Assembly: GCA_025766275.1 (NCBI GenBank)
Contig: JAFKAC010000027.1
Coordinates: 558,001-622,000, forward strand
Direction of reading: 5' to 3'
DNA from: Lactarius indigo
Taxonomy: Eukaryota > Basidiomycota > Agaricomycetes > Russulales > Russulaceae
Length of the DNA: 64,000 nt
The notes under the pieces are model-generated. The model made no database searches. It saw only the letters and a list, made by a program, of their open reading frames with translations, and was not told the DNA's origin. Position numbers and translations under genes: made by a program. Each line of letters starts with the position of its first letter. Within the stretch, counting starts at the first letter, position 1. This document shows, piece after piece, positions 40,855-51,499 of this stretch.

Positions 40855-43800
40855 ATGGCTCCAGACGCCCAGAGACGTAAGTTATTTTGATCCTATTCCG
40901 AGTCCTCACACCGCCCTTACTCTGCCACTAGCCAAACATGCTGCAAAGGCCGCAGCTCTCAAAAACCCTGGTGCGTTGCTTATGGTCCCTCGGGCTAGCG
41001 TACCATCTTTATATTTTGTACAGTTTGGCTTGACCGCAAGGCACCGACATCCGTGTCGACATGTGGCCAAGAAAAGCGCCCTCATTCACCAGACGGGTCA
41101 TCTACCAGCACCAAAAAAGCACGCCGTAAGTTCATCAATTCAAGGTTTTTTTCGTCAAAGCAACGTCCTGTAGGCGTTGTTGGTGGTGTCAGGAAGTCGC
41201 TTCCAAAGGCAGCCAAATCTGGCAATCACGTGACTACGCAACTTCCAGTCAATGCAAAGGCGAAGCACCACCCGCAAGGCAAATCAGGTCAGCCTCTCAC
41301 AATAATCCCACTCAACTTACTCATAGTCCCGCTGTAGTCGTATCACGCCGCCATCCTGTCCAGATCAATGTTGATGCCGAGTCTGATGACGACGGCGACC
41401 GTGACGATGGGGACAACGACCAATCCGAAAGTGACGAACGTGAAGTCATGCAGCATGAAAGTGAGGGCGAAAACGTGTCTGGTGAAGAGCAAGATGACCT
41501 TTTCAACCTTAGTCCAAAAGACGTCCGTGCAGCGTTTGAGAGGGAAGTACGTATCGCCGCAAACCATAGGCCCTCCGTGCACTGCGCTAATCTCCCACTT
41601 TGCCTTAGCGTGCCAAGTGGGGTGTCGGTACTGATCCCCTACCGTCTCTTAAGCGTGCCAAGTGGGGCACAAGTGCTGATGTCGATGGCGAGTTGGACGC
41701 TAATGCAGTTGATGACTCGCATATCAACCCACTTGATAAATTTCGTCTCAAAGCAGGTACCGCCAATGATGCCCTCAGTGACGATGACGATTGCGACAGA
41801 GATGAAAACCTCGAATCGACGAAGGTACGTAGTATTTTAATAATATTTTTTTTTTGCCAGACGCTTACATTTTCAGTCAACAGTGAGGGCCATCAGCCAT
41901 CGAGCAGCCAATCAACTTGCGGAGGTCCCTAAGTGGGATGACCCAAGGGACTCGGACAACAACACCTGCAAGGTATGCATTACGATCTATGTATCTCTAA
42001 TCTCTCTTCGAGCGCATTTTCTAGGACTCCAGCTCTCCTTTATCTGAGGGAGAGGACGACAGCGAAAGCGACAAGGCCGAACAAATCCCCATCCATGTGC
42101 ATGGGGTCAATAAGAGATGGCCACCGGCGTGTCACTACGTACCAACAGACTGTGGCCTAGTCCAGCTCAGACTCCAGCCACCAGACTTGAGGGCGATCAT
42201 GAGGCTTGCCATCAAAACCGTTACAGGTGATGCGATTTTTGATACTGCCTACCGTACAGTCAATTCCACCACTGCCTATTACCGACATATCCTTTATCGC
42301 TCGGCAAAGTCGCTGCATCTTCCAGTATTTGCAAATCGGTTTTTCTATGACCCCGAGATTGGGAAGGTTTTCAGTCGGGTGGTACATGGTGTCGTTCATC
42401 AACAACTCCAATTACCGATAATTGTGCCACGTTTCAAAAGCTCAGCGGTCATGTTTCGACCTACCGTGGCCAACTGAAACGGACTGCCGCGAGTAAGGTG
42501 GAGGGCTTTTATCAACTTGTCGAAGGGGCAGAGTGCATCAACAGGGTCAAGGGGCTTATTCAGGGCTCAGTATACGTCTATCCGACAAAGGAGGTCGGTA
42601 TTATACCGCGGTCTTGTCAACTTGGTCGGTTTTACTGTGACATTACTGCAGGGTCCGTCTGGTCAGCAAGTTATCGTGAAGTCAAAGCCATTTGCCCATC
42701 CTGTTATTATTGCAGTGCTTCGGGAGTAGTGATTTGCCGGCCCAGCCTGGAAGCCGGAAGCCAGCCCAAGCCAGCCGCTGGAAGCCAGGCCGAGCTGGAG
42801 CCGTAAGTCAGGCTTTTGTGGCCTGTGGCTCAGGCTTGAAATTCTCTGGGCCGGGGGATACGGCCTGCATCTCGGCTTCAAAATTGCAGGCTACAGGCCG
42901 AAAAAAAATAAAATCAAACGACTGCCAGTCACAGTACATGTTGCCAACCTCCTCACAGTATGTACGCCCCCATCCTCTGTATGCTGCCCCTCTCTGATTC
43001 ACCATCTAGTCGTCAAGTTCTCCTAACTTTTGAGCTCTGTGTCAGTGTGGCTCATTATTTTAATTCTCCAGATTTCTGCACTTGTGCGCGGCACTATTGG
43101 CTCGAATAAAACGTGTTCCCGACTCATGCGACTAGTTATATGAAGTTTCGTGTCACGCGTAAATGTGCATGACCATTTCGACCACCTTCAACCACCCAAC
43201 CTCGTTTCTGTTCCCGACCCCACCGCATGTCCACGCACGTTTAGCCCTTCAAGAGCAACATGTCCCTAACTATTGCAAACCAATATACGACGGCGCACGT
43301 TCCGCAGACGCGTGCGCAACACCTTGCGATGTATCGCATGCCCCAAGACCTGCACATGTCTTGGGTCTTTGTTCCTCTCAAAAATGTTGAAGCGCAGAAC
43401 TAACAAGCAAGAGATAAGCTTGGATAGCTAGAGACAGACAAGTTACTTCAGAGGTAGAAGGAACTCTGATACCATTACTACACACCTAGAGACAGACAAG
43501 TTCTATAGAACGTCTTATGAGTAAAAGGTGAAAGAGGTAAGGTAAGGAAGGAACTTACACTTCAGAGGTAGAAGGAACTCTGAAGTGTAGAGGCGAAAAC
43601 AGCAGTCCTTTTATACAGGATGCTTAGCTAATAATGGTCTGTGCGCACTGGTGACCCAAACACAATACAGGTGGTCTGTGCGCCAGAGTGAGAAACGCCA
43701 TTGGATGGCCGAGAACAATAGCTGCCTAAAGCAGACAATACCGGTATCTTAACAATAGAAAGAACAATAAGAACCATATGTGGATCTAACAATAAAGATA

Positions 43801-46800
43801 AACAAAAGCGGTCCGTATGAGTCCGGAGTGTCCATAAGTCCATAAGGGACAGATACCATATATAGTATGTGGGCTGACTCAATCAGATCCCACGAGACAT
43901 GTGACTTTAACAGTCGCGTCTCAACATCCCTCCATGATAGAGACAGTCCACAGGAGTGGTGCAAGCATTGAGTGAAAGTGCCTTGGCAGGACACTTTATT
44001 GCTTTACTGTACTATGAGAAATGTTTCGATTCTCTGGTTAGAGAGAATCTATGTACGCAGAAGTCCTGATAAAGGACAACTTTTTGGAGGTCTTCATGCA
44101 CTGCTCTATGAGGATAATGTAGTTCTAAAGAACTACTTTTTGAAGAGCCGTGAGCTGGGAGATAAGATGGAACAGGTCCAACTTCTTCAGTTCTCTAAGA
44201 AGGGTTTTTCTTAGCTATTAACCTAGGAGTTCTGTTGCTAGTATACACAACAGTTCGACGTCCTAGAACCCATCTTTACACCATTCCTAGATCAGCAACC
44301 ATCTTTTCAAAGGGTTCTCTGGGCAGTGACTTAGTGAGTCCATCTGCAACCATTTCCCCTGTGGGTGTACGTATCAGGTGTATGACCTTGTTTTCTACGT
44401 ACTCCCTGACTACATGGTGTTTGATCAGGATGTGTTTGGAACGTCTCCCAGTGACAGGGTTGAGAGCTAAGTCCACAGCACCCTTATTGTCACAGTGCAG
44501 AGGGATGGGGGAGGTAACCTCATACCCCAGTTCTCCAAGAAAAGTGGCATACCACTGAGCCTGATTAGAGGCGTCTGAGAGGCTCATGTATTCTGCCTCA
44601 GTGGTCGACTGCGCAATTGTCTTTTGCTTTCTGGTACACCAAGAAATGGCTCCATTTGCAAGCAGGTAGACGAAACCAGAGGTGGAGTGCTTTTCTTCCT
44701 GATCTCCCCAGGAAGCATCGCAGTAGCCATGAAGGCCTTCACCACCATTGCCATTCCCTCCAGCATAGCGTAACGAGTATTCCTTGGTACTATTAAGGTA
44801 GGCTAGGACATACTTGGCTAGGCGTAAATGCTGAGGTGAGGGGTTGGAAGCAAATTGGCTAAGGCGCGCAACAGCGAAGGAAATATCAGGTCTGCTTCCA
44901 ATCTGCGCATATAGCAGAGACCCAATTATCTGTTGATACTTCTTAATCTCAGAAGTAGAGGCCTGATCTGTGTACTTGATCAAGTGTGCCTCGGCGCCAG
45001 AGGGAAGAGGGGTATATACTGGATTGGAATCAGACATTCCAAAGCGTTCCACTACATCGCAGATGTAGTCTGACTGGTTGATCTCCATAGTGCGATTAGC
45101 ACGATCTCTGGTGATGTTAACACCTAGATAGGACTGGATCTCTCCCAGATCGGTCATCTCATATCGACTAGATAGAGAGGCCTTCAGATCTTTAATCTTT
45201 GATAAGGAGCTTCCAAGTATAGTGATGTCATCTACATATAAGATCACGAAAAGTGTATCACCCCCCTCTTGAAGATGATACACGTATACTCCTGCATCAG
45301 AGTACGTCCGCGTAAAGCCTAGGTCAACTAGGACCCCATGGAACTGCACATTCCATGCGCGGGAAGCCTGTTTCAGGCCATAAAGGGCCTTCTGTAGCCG
45401 GCACACAAGGTGCTCGGAGCCAGCTGTGATGAAACCGACTGGTTGCTCCATATAAATTTCTTCCTCCAGTTCCCCATGAAGAAATGCCGATTTGACATCC
45501 ATCTGGTGGATATGCCAGTCTTCAAGCGTAGCCAACGCAAGAAGGAGTCGCAGGGACTCGAAGCGGGCAACTGGGGAGAAAGTTTCGTCAAAGTCCACCC
45601 CCTCTAGTTGGGTGAACCCTTTTGCCACTAGCCTAGCACGAAAGCGTCCATCCGCTTTCTTTTTAAACACCCATTTGCACTTAACCACCTTCCTTCCTTC
45701 AGGAAGGGGTTCAAGCCTCCAGACATCAAGCTTGTCGAGAGCGTCCAGTTCATACTGGCACGCTTCAAGCCAATCGACAGCTTGTTCAGACTCCATAGCC
45801 TGCTTAAAGGTCTGCGGGTCCTTATAGCCAGGAACCTCAGCAGCGTTTAGCAGGTCCATCATACCCAGTCTACTGCTCCCAGGCACGAATTCATCGTTCT
45901 CCTCTGTGTAGTAGCGAGGATTCGTGAATCGTACCCTTGTCCCACGCCTTGGGCGAGGAGGAGAAGTAACTTGCCCATTCCTCGGAGATCTAGGTGTTTC
46001 CCTAGGAGGAGAAATGTCCCTGTTGAAATTAGGGGCAGGTATTGGGGCAGTTACTACAGGCGGTCTCCCTTGTGAACGAGTGCGAGGGCGCCTTGGAGTG
46101 GTTGGGGCAGGGGCTTGGGATGGAGGAGTGTGATATATAGTTTGGTCTGCAGGGTTTGGAGAGGTGTTGGGAGGTGTGCTAGGCTGTTGTACTGGTACTG
46201 CGGGCACCTGGGCGGGTGGTAGGATAAAGACTGGTGTCTGAGGTGCCGCAGGGGCAACAGCTGGCGTAGGCTGACTAGGCACTACAAAGAATATCTCACC
46301 GGCAACAGCAGCCCCTTTAGCAGGTTCGCCGGACACGGGAGAAGGATTGGGTTGTTTGGAGTGACTAGTCAGGTCACTCAGGGATGGGAAGGTAGCTTCG
46401 TCAAATGTAACATCTCGTGAAGAGACGAAGCACCGGCTATGTCTATCCCAGAGTTTGTAACCCTTTGAATTGGGTTCATAGCCCACAAACACGGCTTCCT
46501 TTGATTTAGGATCTAATTTGCGCCGGTTGTGTTCTGGTACATGATAGTAGGCTTTGCAGCCGAATACTCTAAAGTAAGAGACATCTGGGACTGTACCATC
46601 CCAGAGCTCCAGCGGAGTTTTCCACTCATTAGAACGGGTGGGAGTGCGATTGTAGATGTGCACTGCAGTTTGAACTGCTTGTTCCCAAAAACCAAGGCTT
46701 AGGCCAGCATGATGAAGCATGCTGGTGCCTTTTTCCATGATGGTGCGGTTAAACCGCTCGGCTCTCCCGTTCTGTTGTGGAGAATAAGGCATCGTAAGCA

Positions 46801-49800
46801 TATGCTCAATCCCGTCTTCTAGAAGAATGTCTTTTAAGACATTGTTGACATACTCGCCACCACGGTCCGAGTGTAAGGTTTTAATGGGCTTATTTTGTTG
46901 TTTTTCAGCCCATGCCTTGTAGTGTAGGAAGGCACCTGTGAACTCGTTTTTAGACTTCATAGGGATGACTACTGCAGCTTTTGAGAAATCATCTATGAAG
47001 GTGGCGAAGTATTTGTTGCCCTGAATAGAGTTACTCTGTAGTGGGCCAACAAGGTCACTGTGCACAAGTTCAAGGGATTCTTGTGCACGCTTCTGGGAAG
47101 GAGGAAAAGGTTTGCGGGTGGACTTGCCAAGTTCACACCCGTGACAGGGACCTTCTTCCTCAGGGGATTCATCTATGTTGAGTCCTTTCACGGACTTTGG
47201 AGCATATCTTTGGAGTGCTTCTTTGGACATATGTCCCATGCGCTGATGCCAGACATCAAGGCTAGCAGATGCAGTTGCTTGGGCATTTACTCTATGGTGC
47301 CCATCAAGCCAATATAGGCCTGAAGCCTTGTGTCCTTCCGCAATGGTTTTCCCATCATACCTTATAGCAAAGGTAGTGGCATCAAAACTTACTATGGCTC
47401 CTTTGGCTGTTAGGGCAGGAGTGGACAGTATACGCGAGTGCGTATTGGGTAGGTGCAGCACATTGGAGATTTTTAGGTCATACCCAAAGTTGGTGTGGAT
47501 TGTTACTGTTCCAGTACCAACACTCCTTAACAGGGAGTTATCTCCTAGAAGTACTTCAACACCTTTGTGAGGGGTGTAGGTGTCGTAGTCTTCTATGTGA
47601 GGTGTAAAGTGTGCTGACGCCCCACTGTCCATCATCCATTTTGATGCAATCTGGGCACTATGTGTACCCATCGTGTAAAGGGAAACCTGAGGTACTTCAT
47701 GTACCTCCTCTATTTTTCCAGAGCCATTGACTATAGTAAAAAGTCGGCTCTTTGGTACAGGTATATTATTTAGCCTGTTTGCCGGAAGTGAGTCCGGCAC
47801 CTCTACTGTGGTATTCTGGGCGGCCTTCGCCCGCTGTCCTGCCTTCCCCTTCTTGGCATTCTCCTGGTCCCGTTTAAGTTTGTAACATTCTGGCTTTTTA
47901 TGGCCAGGTTTTTTGCAGTAGTGGCAGATTATGTCCGAAGACACAGAGCTGCCCGATGGCCGCGCCTCATGAGCGTGAGGGGCCGAAGATTTCTTGACGG
48001 GGGCGACCTTATTGTAGGACGCCACGGGACCAGCGAGGCGGGATTCCTCATTGATGAACCTGTTGATGAGGTCCTGAGGTTGGAGGTTAGAAGGGGGGCC
48101 GGAGGCCAGGATGGTACCAGCTATGGTGCTGTAAGATGGGGGGAGCGCGTCTAGAAGAATGAAGGACATTTGCATGTCCGAGACGGGCATTCCCTGCTCC
48201 ACCAGGGTGTTCCTCAGGTCCAGCATTTTTTGGAGCTGAGGCAGGAAGGGGCTACCTTCCTGAAGCTTGGTATTTGCCAAGCCCACCCAAATATTGAAGG
48301 TGGCCATAGAGCCAACCTGACCATAGAGGTTCTCCAACTCCACAAACTTGTCATGGACTGTTGGGAAGATATGGGAGGAGTGAATACCAGATAGTACCTC
48401 CGTTGTCACTGATAAAAATAGGAGGCCAGTAATGACCTCTTCTTGTTTTGCCCAAAGGGCAAGGATGGCGAGTCCTTCATCTGTAGGGCCAGTGGGCCCC
48501 ACAGCACCTGCTGCAAGAGGGGGATGTTGGGGCACAGAGGCAGGAGCACCGTGTGTAAGGTGCCTGCTGCACCCATTCATCAACATGAGGGAGGTGAAGG
48601 TGGCAGACCAAGTCTGCCAGTTGGTGCCATCCAACTTGGCGAGGGTGACGGACGGAGGGAAGACGAGATGGAAAGACATTGAGATGTTTGTGAATCTGGT
48701 TCCGAGGAGCAGTCAGAACCAGCTCAGATCTTGGTAGAGAAAGTAATGGTCCAGCCATAGGAGCGCTATACTCCATAACACATATGGTGTCATGCCTCAA
48801 GTATGTGCGACTTGGGTATGATTAAATAGTGGAATCATTGTACTGATGGCTGCCTTATACTAAGACCCACAAAGCCCAAATGTTACTATGGGTAATAGTC
48901 ATGCAACAGCTTTGTTGGCTTCGACGGAATAGGAGCTTTTGGTCCGGCGAAGGACTACTAAGTCTCTGTATCCCTCAGCCTTACAGCCTTGATGCTGGGG
49001 CTACTAAGGATTTATAGTAAAGGGTAGTACCCTAGAGAGGAGCCAAACAGCGAGTTCAAGAGACAGTGATAGGGATCAACTCCCATAACAACTGAATCTT
49101 CCGTCTGTGGAGTCTCTAGAACAGACCATTAAGGGTCTTGGTACTAAGCAACTAGACTAGTGATACATGCTATGCAGCGAATCCTGCACAAAGGGAGCGA
49201 ATACTTCTCCTAGCAGAGGTCTAGTCATAGCTACTATGTATAGTACTAAAGTAGCGTCTCCTAGTTGTATCAGAGGGAAGGACTTCTGGGTTTGACTATT
49301 AACCAGGCCTTCACACCCCTTAAAGTGACCCAGGTATTAACCGAGTATCACCCAACCATTAGAGAGGCTTATAGCCGCAAGGGTCTTCCCCTATTGGCCT
49401 ATGAAAGCACTTCCGGATGAAAACCGGGTAAAGAAAATATAGTAGTGCGCACAGAGGAATTTGAGGTTATGTAAAACCTCTCATGAGAACCTCCTTAGGA
49501 GGCTAGCCAAAATGGCACATGACCGAAGTCATGGTGGACAAGAAAGAAGGGGATGTGTCGAAAGAGGATAGAGGATGCTCACAGGAGGTGTAGGTGACGA
49601 CAAAAGATATGTGGTCGGCTGAGTGAGCAGGTGACACAAGTAGATCTGATAAGAGCAAGTTAGTTATTAGGCGTCAGGGCCCATAACCTGTTGAAGCGCA
49701 GAACTAACAAGCAAGAGATAAGCTTGGATAGCTAGAGACAGACAAGTTACTTCAGAGGTAGAAGGAACTCTGATACCATTACTACACACCTAGAGACAGA

Positions 49801-50869
49801 CAAGTTCTATAGAACGTCTTATGAGTAAAAGGTGAAAGAGGTAAGGTAAGGAAGGAACTTACACTTCAGAGGTAGAAGGAACTCTGAAGTGTAGAGGCGA
49901 AAACAGCAGTCCTTTTATACAGGATGCTTAGCTAATAATGGTCTGTGCGCACTGGTGACCCAAACACAATACAGGTGGTCTGTGCGCCAGAGTGAGAAAC
50001 GCCATTGGATGGCCGAGAACAATAGCTGCCTAAAGCAGACAATACCGGTATCTTAACAATAGAAAGAACAATAAGAACCATATGTGGATCTAACAATAAA
50101 GATAAACAAAAGCGGTCCGTATGAGTCCGGAGTGTCCATAAGTCCATAAGGGACAGATACCATATATAGTATGTGGGCTGACTCAATCAGATCCCACGAG
50201 ACATGTGACTTTAACAGTCGCGTCTCAACAAAAAATTCCCAAAGCCACGGCCCGAAAGCCGGGCCAGCCCAAGCCATGGGTGGCGGCTCAGGCCTCACAT
50301 TTTCCAGGCCTAAGCCTCTCAAAGCTGGGCCTAAGCCGCAGCTTTCAGGCCAAGCCGGGCCGGCAAATCACTATTCGGGAGGCATTTTTCTCGAACGTCT
50401 GGGGAGGCTCATACGCCAACAAATATCACCGGCTGTTCAAGTCCAGCCTTCCTGATTCATGCCCCTCCGAATTGGAGATCCCGAGTGCCATGCTCGCACT
50501 CGTTGCTACTTCCGTTTGTATTTTTTTTCCTGTTATTTATATCAACGCAATTTATTCCCTGATAGATTCACTCGGCCCTTGACGACTACAGTACCGGGGT
50601 CTGCAAGAAGACGGAATTTAATGCGGATCTGTACGAAGATATATACATCAGCCACAGCAATTTTCTCTCGCACATTCGAGATGGAAGCATCACAAAGTAC
50701 CACCGTATGATGTCGGATTTGTACAAACAAGCTTCGTAAGTTCCTTTGATCAATCCCTGCGCCGACTCTGATTTAATGTGCTACTCTCAGTGCCGTGTCT
50801 GTCATGCCACACACATCGATTACCAATGACGCCATTGCCCAGCTCGATCTTGATGGTATGGCTGAGTGA
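40855..50869 (+). CDS. DUF6532-domain protein gene, interrupted by a hAT insertion
   Basis: Eleven exons by eye: 40855-40876, 40932-40970, 41024-41287, 41338-41546, 41609-41824, 41877-41972, 42025-42378, 42441-42593, 42652-42726 joined to 50382-50513, 50566-50735, 50791-50869. They sum to 603 codons with all junctions in frame. The N-terminal half is basic then acidic and low-complexity (DAESDDDGDRDDGDNDQSES). The C-terminal half is the DUF6532 domain (LAIKTVTGDAIFDTAYRT, KPFAHPVIIAVLRE, SAMLALVATS, IHSALDDYSTG, FNADLYEDIYISH). The family's function is not known to me. The hAT sits in exon 9 after VLRE. The gene is part of the transposon and divergent from its transposase. Confidence 0.82.
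43385..43926 (-). repeat. Copia-1 3' LTR
   Basis: Identical by eye to the 5' LTR. On the element's strand TGTTGAGACGCG to GCGCTTCAACA. Contains the intron-like spacer (43558-43503) and the pre-spliced block (43467-43428). Purine-rich ATGGAGGGA precedes it on the element's strand. The 349 bp between it and the gag-pol stop (43927-44275) hold nothing recognised. Confidence 0.93.
44276..48679 (-). CDS. gag-pol: Copia-1 Gag-Pol polyprotein
   Basis: 1467 codons without interruption. In order: Gag (about 10-230, KLDGTNWQTWSATFTSLM). CCHC knuckle CHYCKKPGHKKPEC (about 250). Protease WMMDSGASAHFTPH (about 350). Pre-integrase zinc region (WHQRMGHMS to CHGCELGKS). Integrase with HSDLVGP, LHSDRGGEY (about 604) and NGRAERFNRT. 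Reverse transcriptase with KWVFKKKADGRFRARLVAKG and ILYVDDITILG (about 1149). RNase H with SWCTRKQKTIAQSTTEAEY and the tail PVTGRRSKHILIKHHVVREY. All catalytic residues are present. With identical LTRs, this is a good candidate for a recently active element. Confidence 0.95.
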   Translation of the reverse strand: MSFHLVFPPSVTLAKLDGTNWQTWSATFTSLMLMNGCSRHLTHGAPASVPQHPPLAAGAVGPTGPTDEGLAILALWAKQEEVITGLLFLSVTTEVLSGIHSSHIFPTVHDKFVELENLYGQVGSMATFNIWVGLANTKLQEGSPFLPQLQKMLDLRNTLVEQGMPVSDMQMSFILLDALPPSYSTIAGTILASGPPSNLQPQDLINRFINEESRLAGPVASYNKVAPVKKSSAPHAHEARPSGSSVSSDIICHYCKKPGHKKPECYKLKRDQENAKKGKAGQRAKAAQNTTVEVPDSLPANRLNNIPVPKSRLFTIVNGSGKIEEVHEVPQVSLYTMGTHSAQIASKWMMDSGASAHFTPHIEDYDTYTPHKGVEVLLGDNSLLRSVGTGTVTIHTNFGYDLKISNVLHLPNTHSRILSTPALTAKGAIVSFDATTFAIRYDGKTIAEGHKASGLYWLDGHHRVNAQATASASLDVWHQRMGHMSKEALQRYAPKSVKGLNIDESPEEEGPCHGCELGKSTRKPFPPSQKRAQESLELVHSDLVGPLQSNSIQGNKYFATFIDDFSKAAVVIPMKSKNEFTGAFLHYKAWAEKQQNKPIKTLHSDRGGEYVNNVLKDILLEDGIEHMLTMPYSPQQNGRAERFNRTIMEKGTSMLHHAGLSLGFWEQAVQTAVHIYNRTPTRSNEWKTPLELWDGTVPDVSYFRVFGCKAYYHVPEHNRRKLDPKSKEAVFVGYEPNSKGYKLWDRHSRCFVSSRDVTFDEATFPSLSDLTSHSKQPNPSPVSGEPAKGAAVAGEIFFVVPSQPTPAVAPAAPQTPVFILPPAQVPAVPVQQPSTPPNTSPNPADQTIYHTPPSQAPAPTTPRRPRTRSQGRPPVVTAPIPAPNFNRDISPPRETPRSPRNGQVTSPPRPRRGTRVRFTNPRYYTEENDEFVPGSSRLGMMDLLNAAEVPGYKDPQTFKQAMESEQAVDWLEACQYELDALDKLDVWRLEPLPEGRKVVKCKWVFKKKADGRFRARLVAKGFTQLEGVDFDETFSPVARFESLRLLLALATLEDWHIHQMDVKSAFLHGELEEEIYMEQPVGFITAGSEHLVCRLQKALYGLKQASRAWNVQFHGVLVDLGFTRTYSDAGVYVYHLQEGGDTLFVILYVDDITILGSSLSKIKDLKASLSSRYEMTDLGEIQSYLGVNITRDRANRTMEINQSDYICDVVERFGMSDSNPVYTPLPSGAEAHLIKYTDQASTSEIKKYQQIIGSLLYAQIGSRPDISFAVARLSQFASNPSPQHLRLAKYVLAYLNSTKEYSLRYAGGNGNGGEGLHGYCDASWGDQEEKHSTSGFVYLLANGAISWCTRKQKTIAQSTTEAEYMSLSDASNQAQWYATFLGELGYEVTSPIPLHCDNKGAVDLALNPVTGRRSKHILIKHHVVREYVENKVIHLIRTPTGEMVADGLTKSLPREPFEKMVADLGMV
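48680..49674 (-). other. Copia-1 leader
   Basis: About 1 kb untranslated sequence between primer site and gag-pol start. No gene recognised. The segment shared by the gypsy and copia-2 leaders was not found here. Confidence 0.5.
49675..49688 (-). other. Copia-1 primer-binding site (initiator tRNA-Met internal)
   Basis: GGTTATGGGCCCTG on the element's strand abuts the 5' LTR. Same 14 nt as in copia-2, complementary to the anticodon arm of initiator tRNA-Met. Confidence 0.75.
49689..50230 (-). repeat. Copia-1 5' LTR
   Basis: 542 bp, same sequence as the 3' LTR by eye. TATA box (TATAAAAGG on minus, about 49911-49919) and duplicated leader block (49732-49885). Confidence 0.93.
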
Positions 50870-51295
50870 AAACATTTCAAGCCTTCGTTACTAGGGTCGT
50901 TTCCTCAAACCTTGCTAATAGTTGAAACCTTTTGTTAGATGTCGCTTTAGTTACCAGTACTCGATTTAAAGAACAAAAAAAAACCTACCATAGCGTTTCG
51001 TCGATTTAATGATATTTTTTTTTCATGAATTCTATCTCGCATGCACACAACTGAGGTCATCGAAGGAGAACAATATACTCAATGTGAACCCTATTCACAG
51101 GGGGTCGTCACCAAATGGACACCAATTGTCCTAAATTGGCGGTCAATAAACAAATGTCACCAATTGAAGTTCCTCCAAAGTCCATCGTTTTTGCGAATGA
51201 CAAAACAACGAATTTGGTTTTTTAATTCAAATTGTCGTCAAATGGCCAAAATACGCTATTTTGTCTTAAATTGAGGGTTTGAGGTTTTCCTGATG
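50870..51295. other. Right arm of the Plavaka-like element
   Basis: AT-rich sequence after the DUF6532 stop, with CAATTG-containing words (CACCAATTG at 51119 and 51158). Ends in GGTTTTCCTGATG. No gene seen. Confidence 0.55.
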
Positions 51296-51480
51296 AGGTA
51301 CATTAGTAGCTTCTTGAAGAGCTCGTGACATTGACGACTATGAGGTGAGTCGATTGTAGAGAGCACAAAGAAGTAGGGTAGAACGTGTTACAGCCAGAAC
51401 GACTTATCGCCGCGACCGTGACGCGACACGAGGCTCGACCGAACCGCAAGCGCCGGATGCTCAGCAAATTGTTGTTGCGA
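51296..51480 (-). pseudogene. Start of the DUF6535 copy split by the transposon
   Basis: On minus, ATG at 51331 begins MSRALQEATNVP, which continues in frame as GVGFHEGTD on the far side of the insertion (3646 downwards). In the complete copy the equivalent stretch is MPRAPHEGINTMEAGIGPG. Positions 51400-51480 parallel 980-1100. Confidence 0.65.
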
Positions 51481-51499
51481 AATAGGCTTCATTGCTCAT

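Larger units (their letters stand above)
43385..50230 (-). mobile_element. Ty1/copia retrotransposon copia-1 (recent insertion)
   Basis: Two 542-bp LTRs that look identical by eye (43385-43926, 49689-50230), flanked by AAAAA (43380-43384, 50231-50235). Intact 1467-codon gag-pol on minus. It is the full-length relative of the solo LTRs at 45-586 and 23206-23749. It is inserted within the hAT and is among the youngest insertions in the nest. Confidence 0.95.
42727..50373. mobile_element. Non-autonomous hAT element, itself split by copia-1
   Basis: Terminal inverted repeats TAGTGATTTGCCGGCCC (42727) and its exact inverse ending at 50373. The 8-bp target duplication TTCGGGAG (42719-42726, 50374-50381) is diagnostic of hAT-like transposition. 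Without copia-1 it is about 800 bp and has no transposase. Both ends are rich in short GGCC/AGGCC/AAGCC words in either direction, typical subterminal repeats. Confidence 0.9.
3649..51295 (-). mobile_element. Plavaka-like DNA transposon, enlarged to 47.6 kb by nested insertions
   Basis: The ends are CATCAGGAAAAACC at 3649 and its inverse GGTTTTCCTGATG ending at 51295. Both are flanked by AG (3647-3648, 51296-51297), a 2-bp target duplication. Joining the flanks restores a DUF6535 first exon that aligns with 832-910, so this is an insertion. Subtracting all nested elements leaves about 8.9 kb. That core holds a Plavaka-type transposase (30107-40606, -) and a DUF6532 gene (40855-50869, +) reading away from each other. 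The terminal repeats beyond the first 11-14 bp are poorly matched. Plavaka elements are placed near the CMC/EnSpm group in the literature as I recall it; superfamily assignment rests on the transposase. Confidence 0.8.

Noticed and set aside
43385..50230. The two reverse LTRs as independent solo LTRs
   Set aside because: Neither has its own duplication; AAAAA occurs only outside the pair, and an intact gag-pol with primer site and purine tract lies between.
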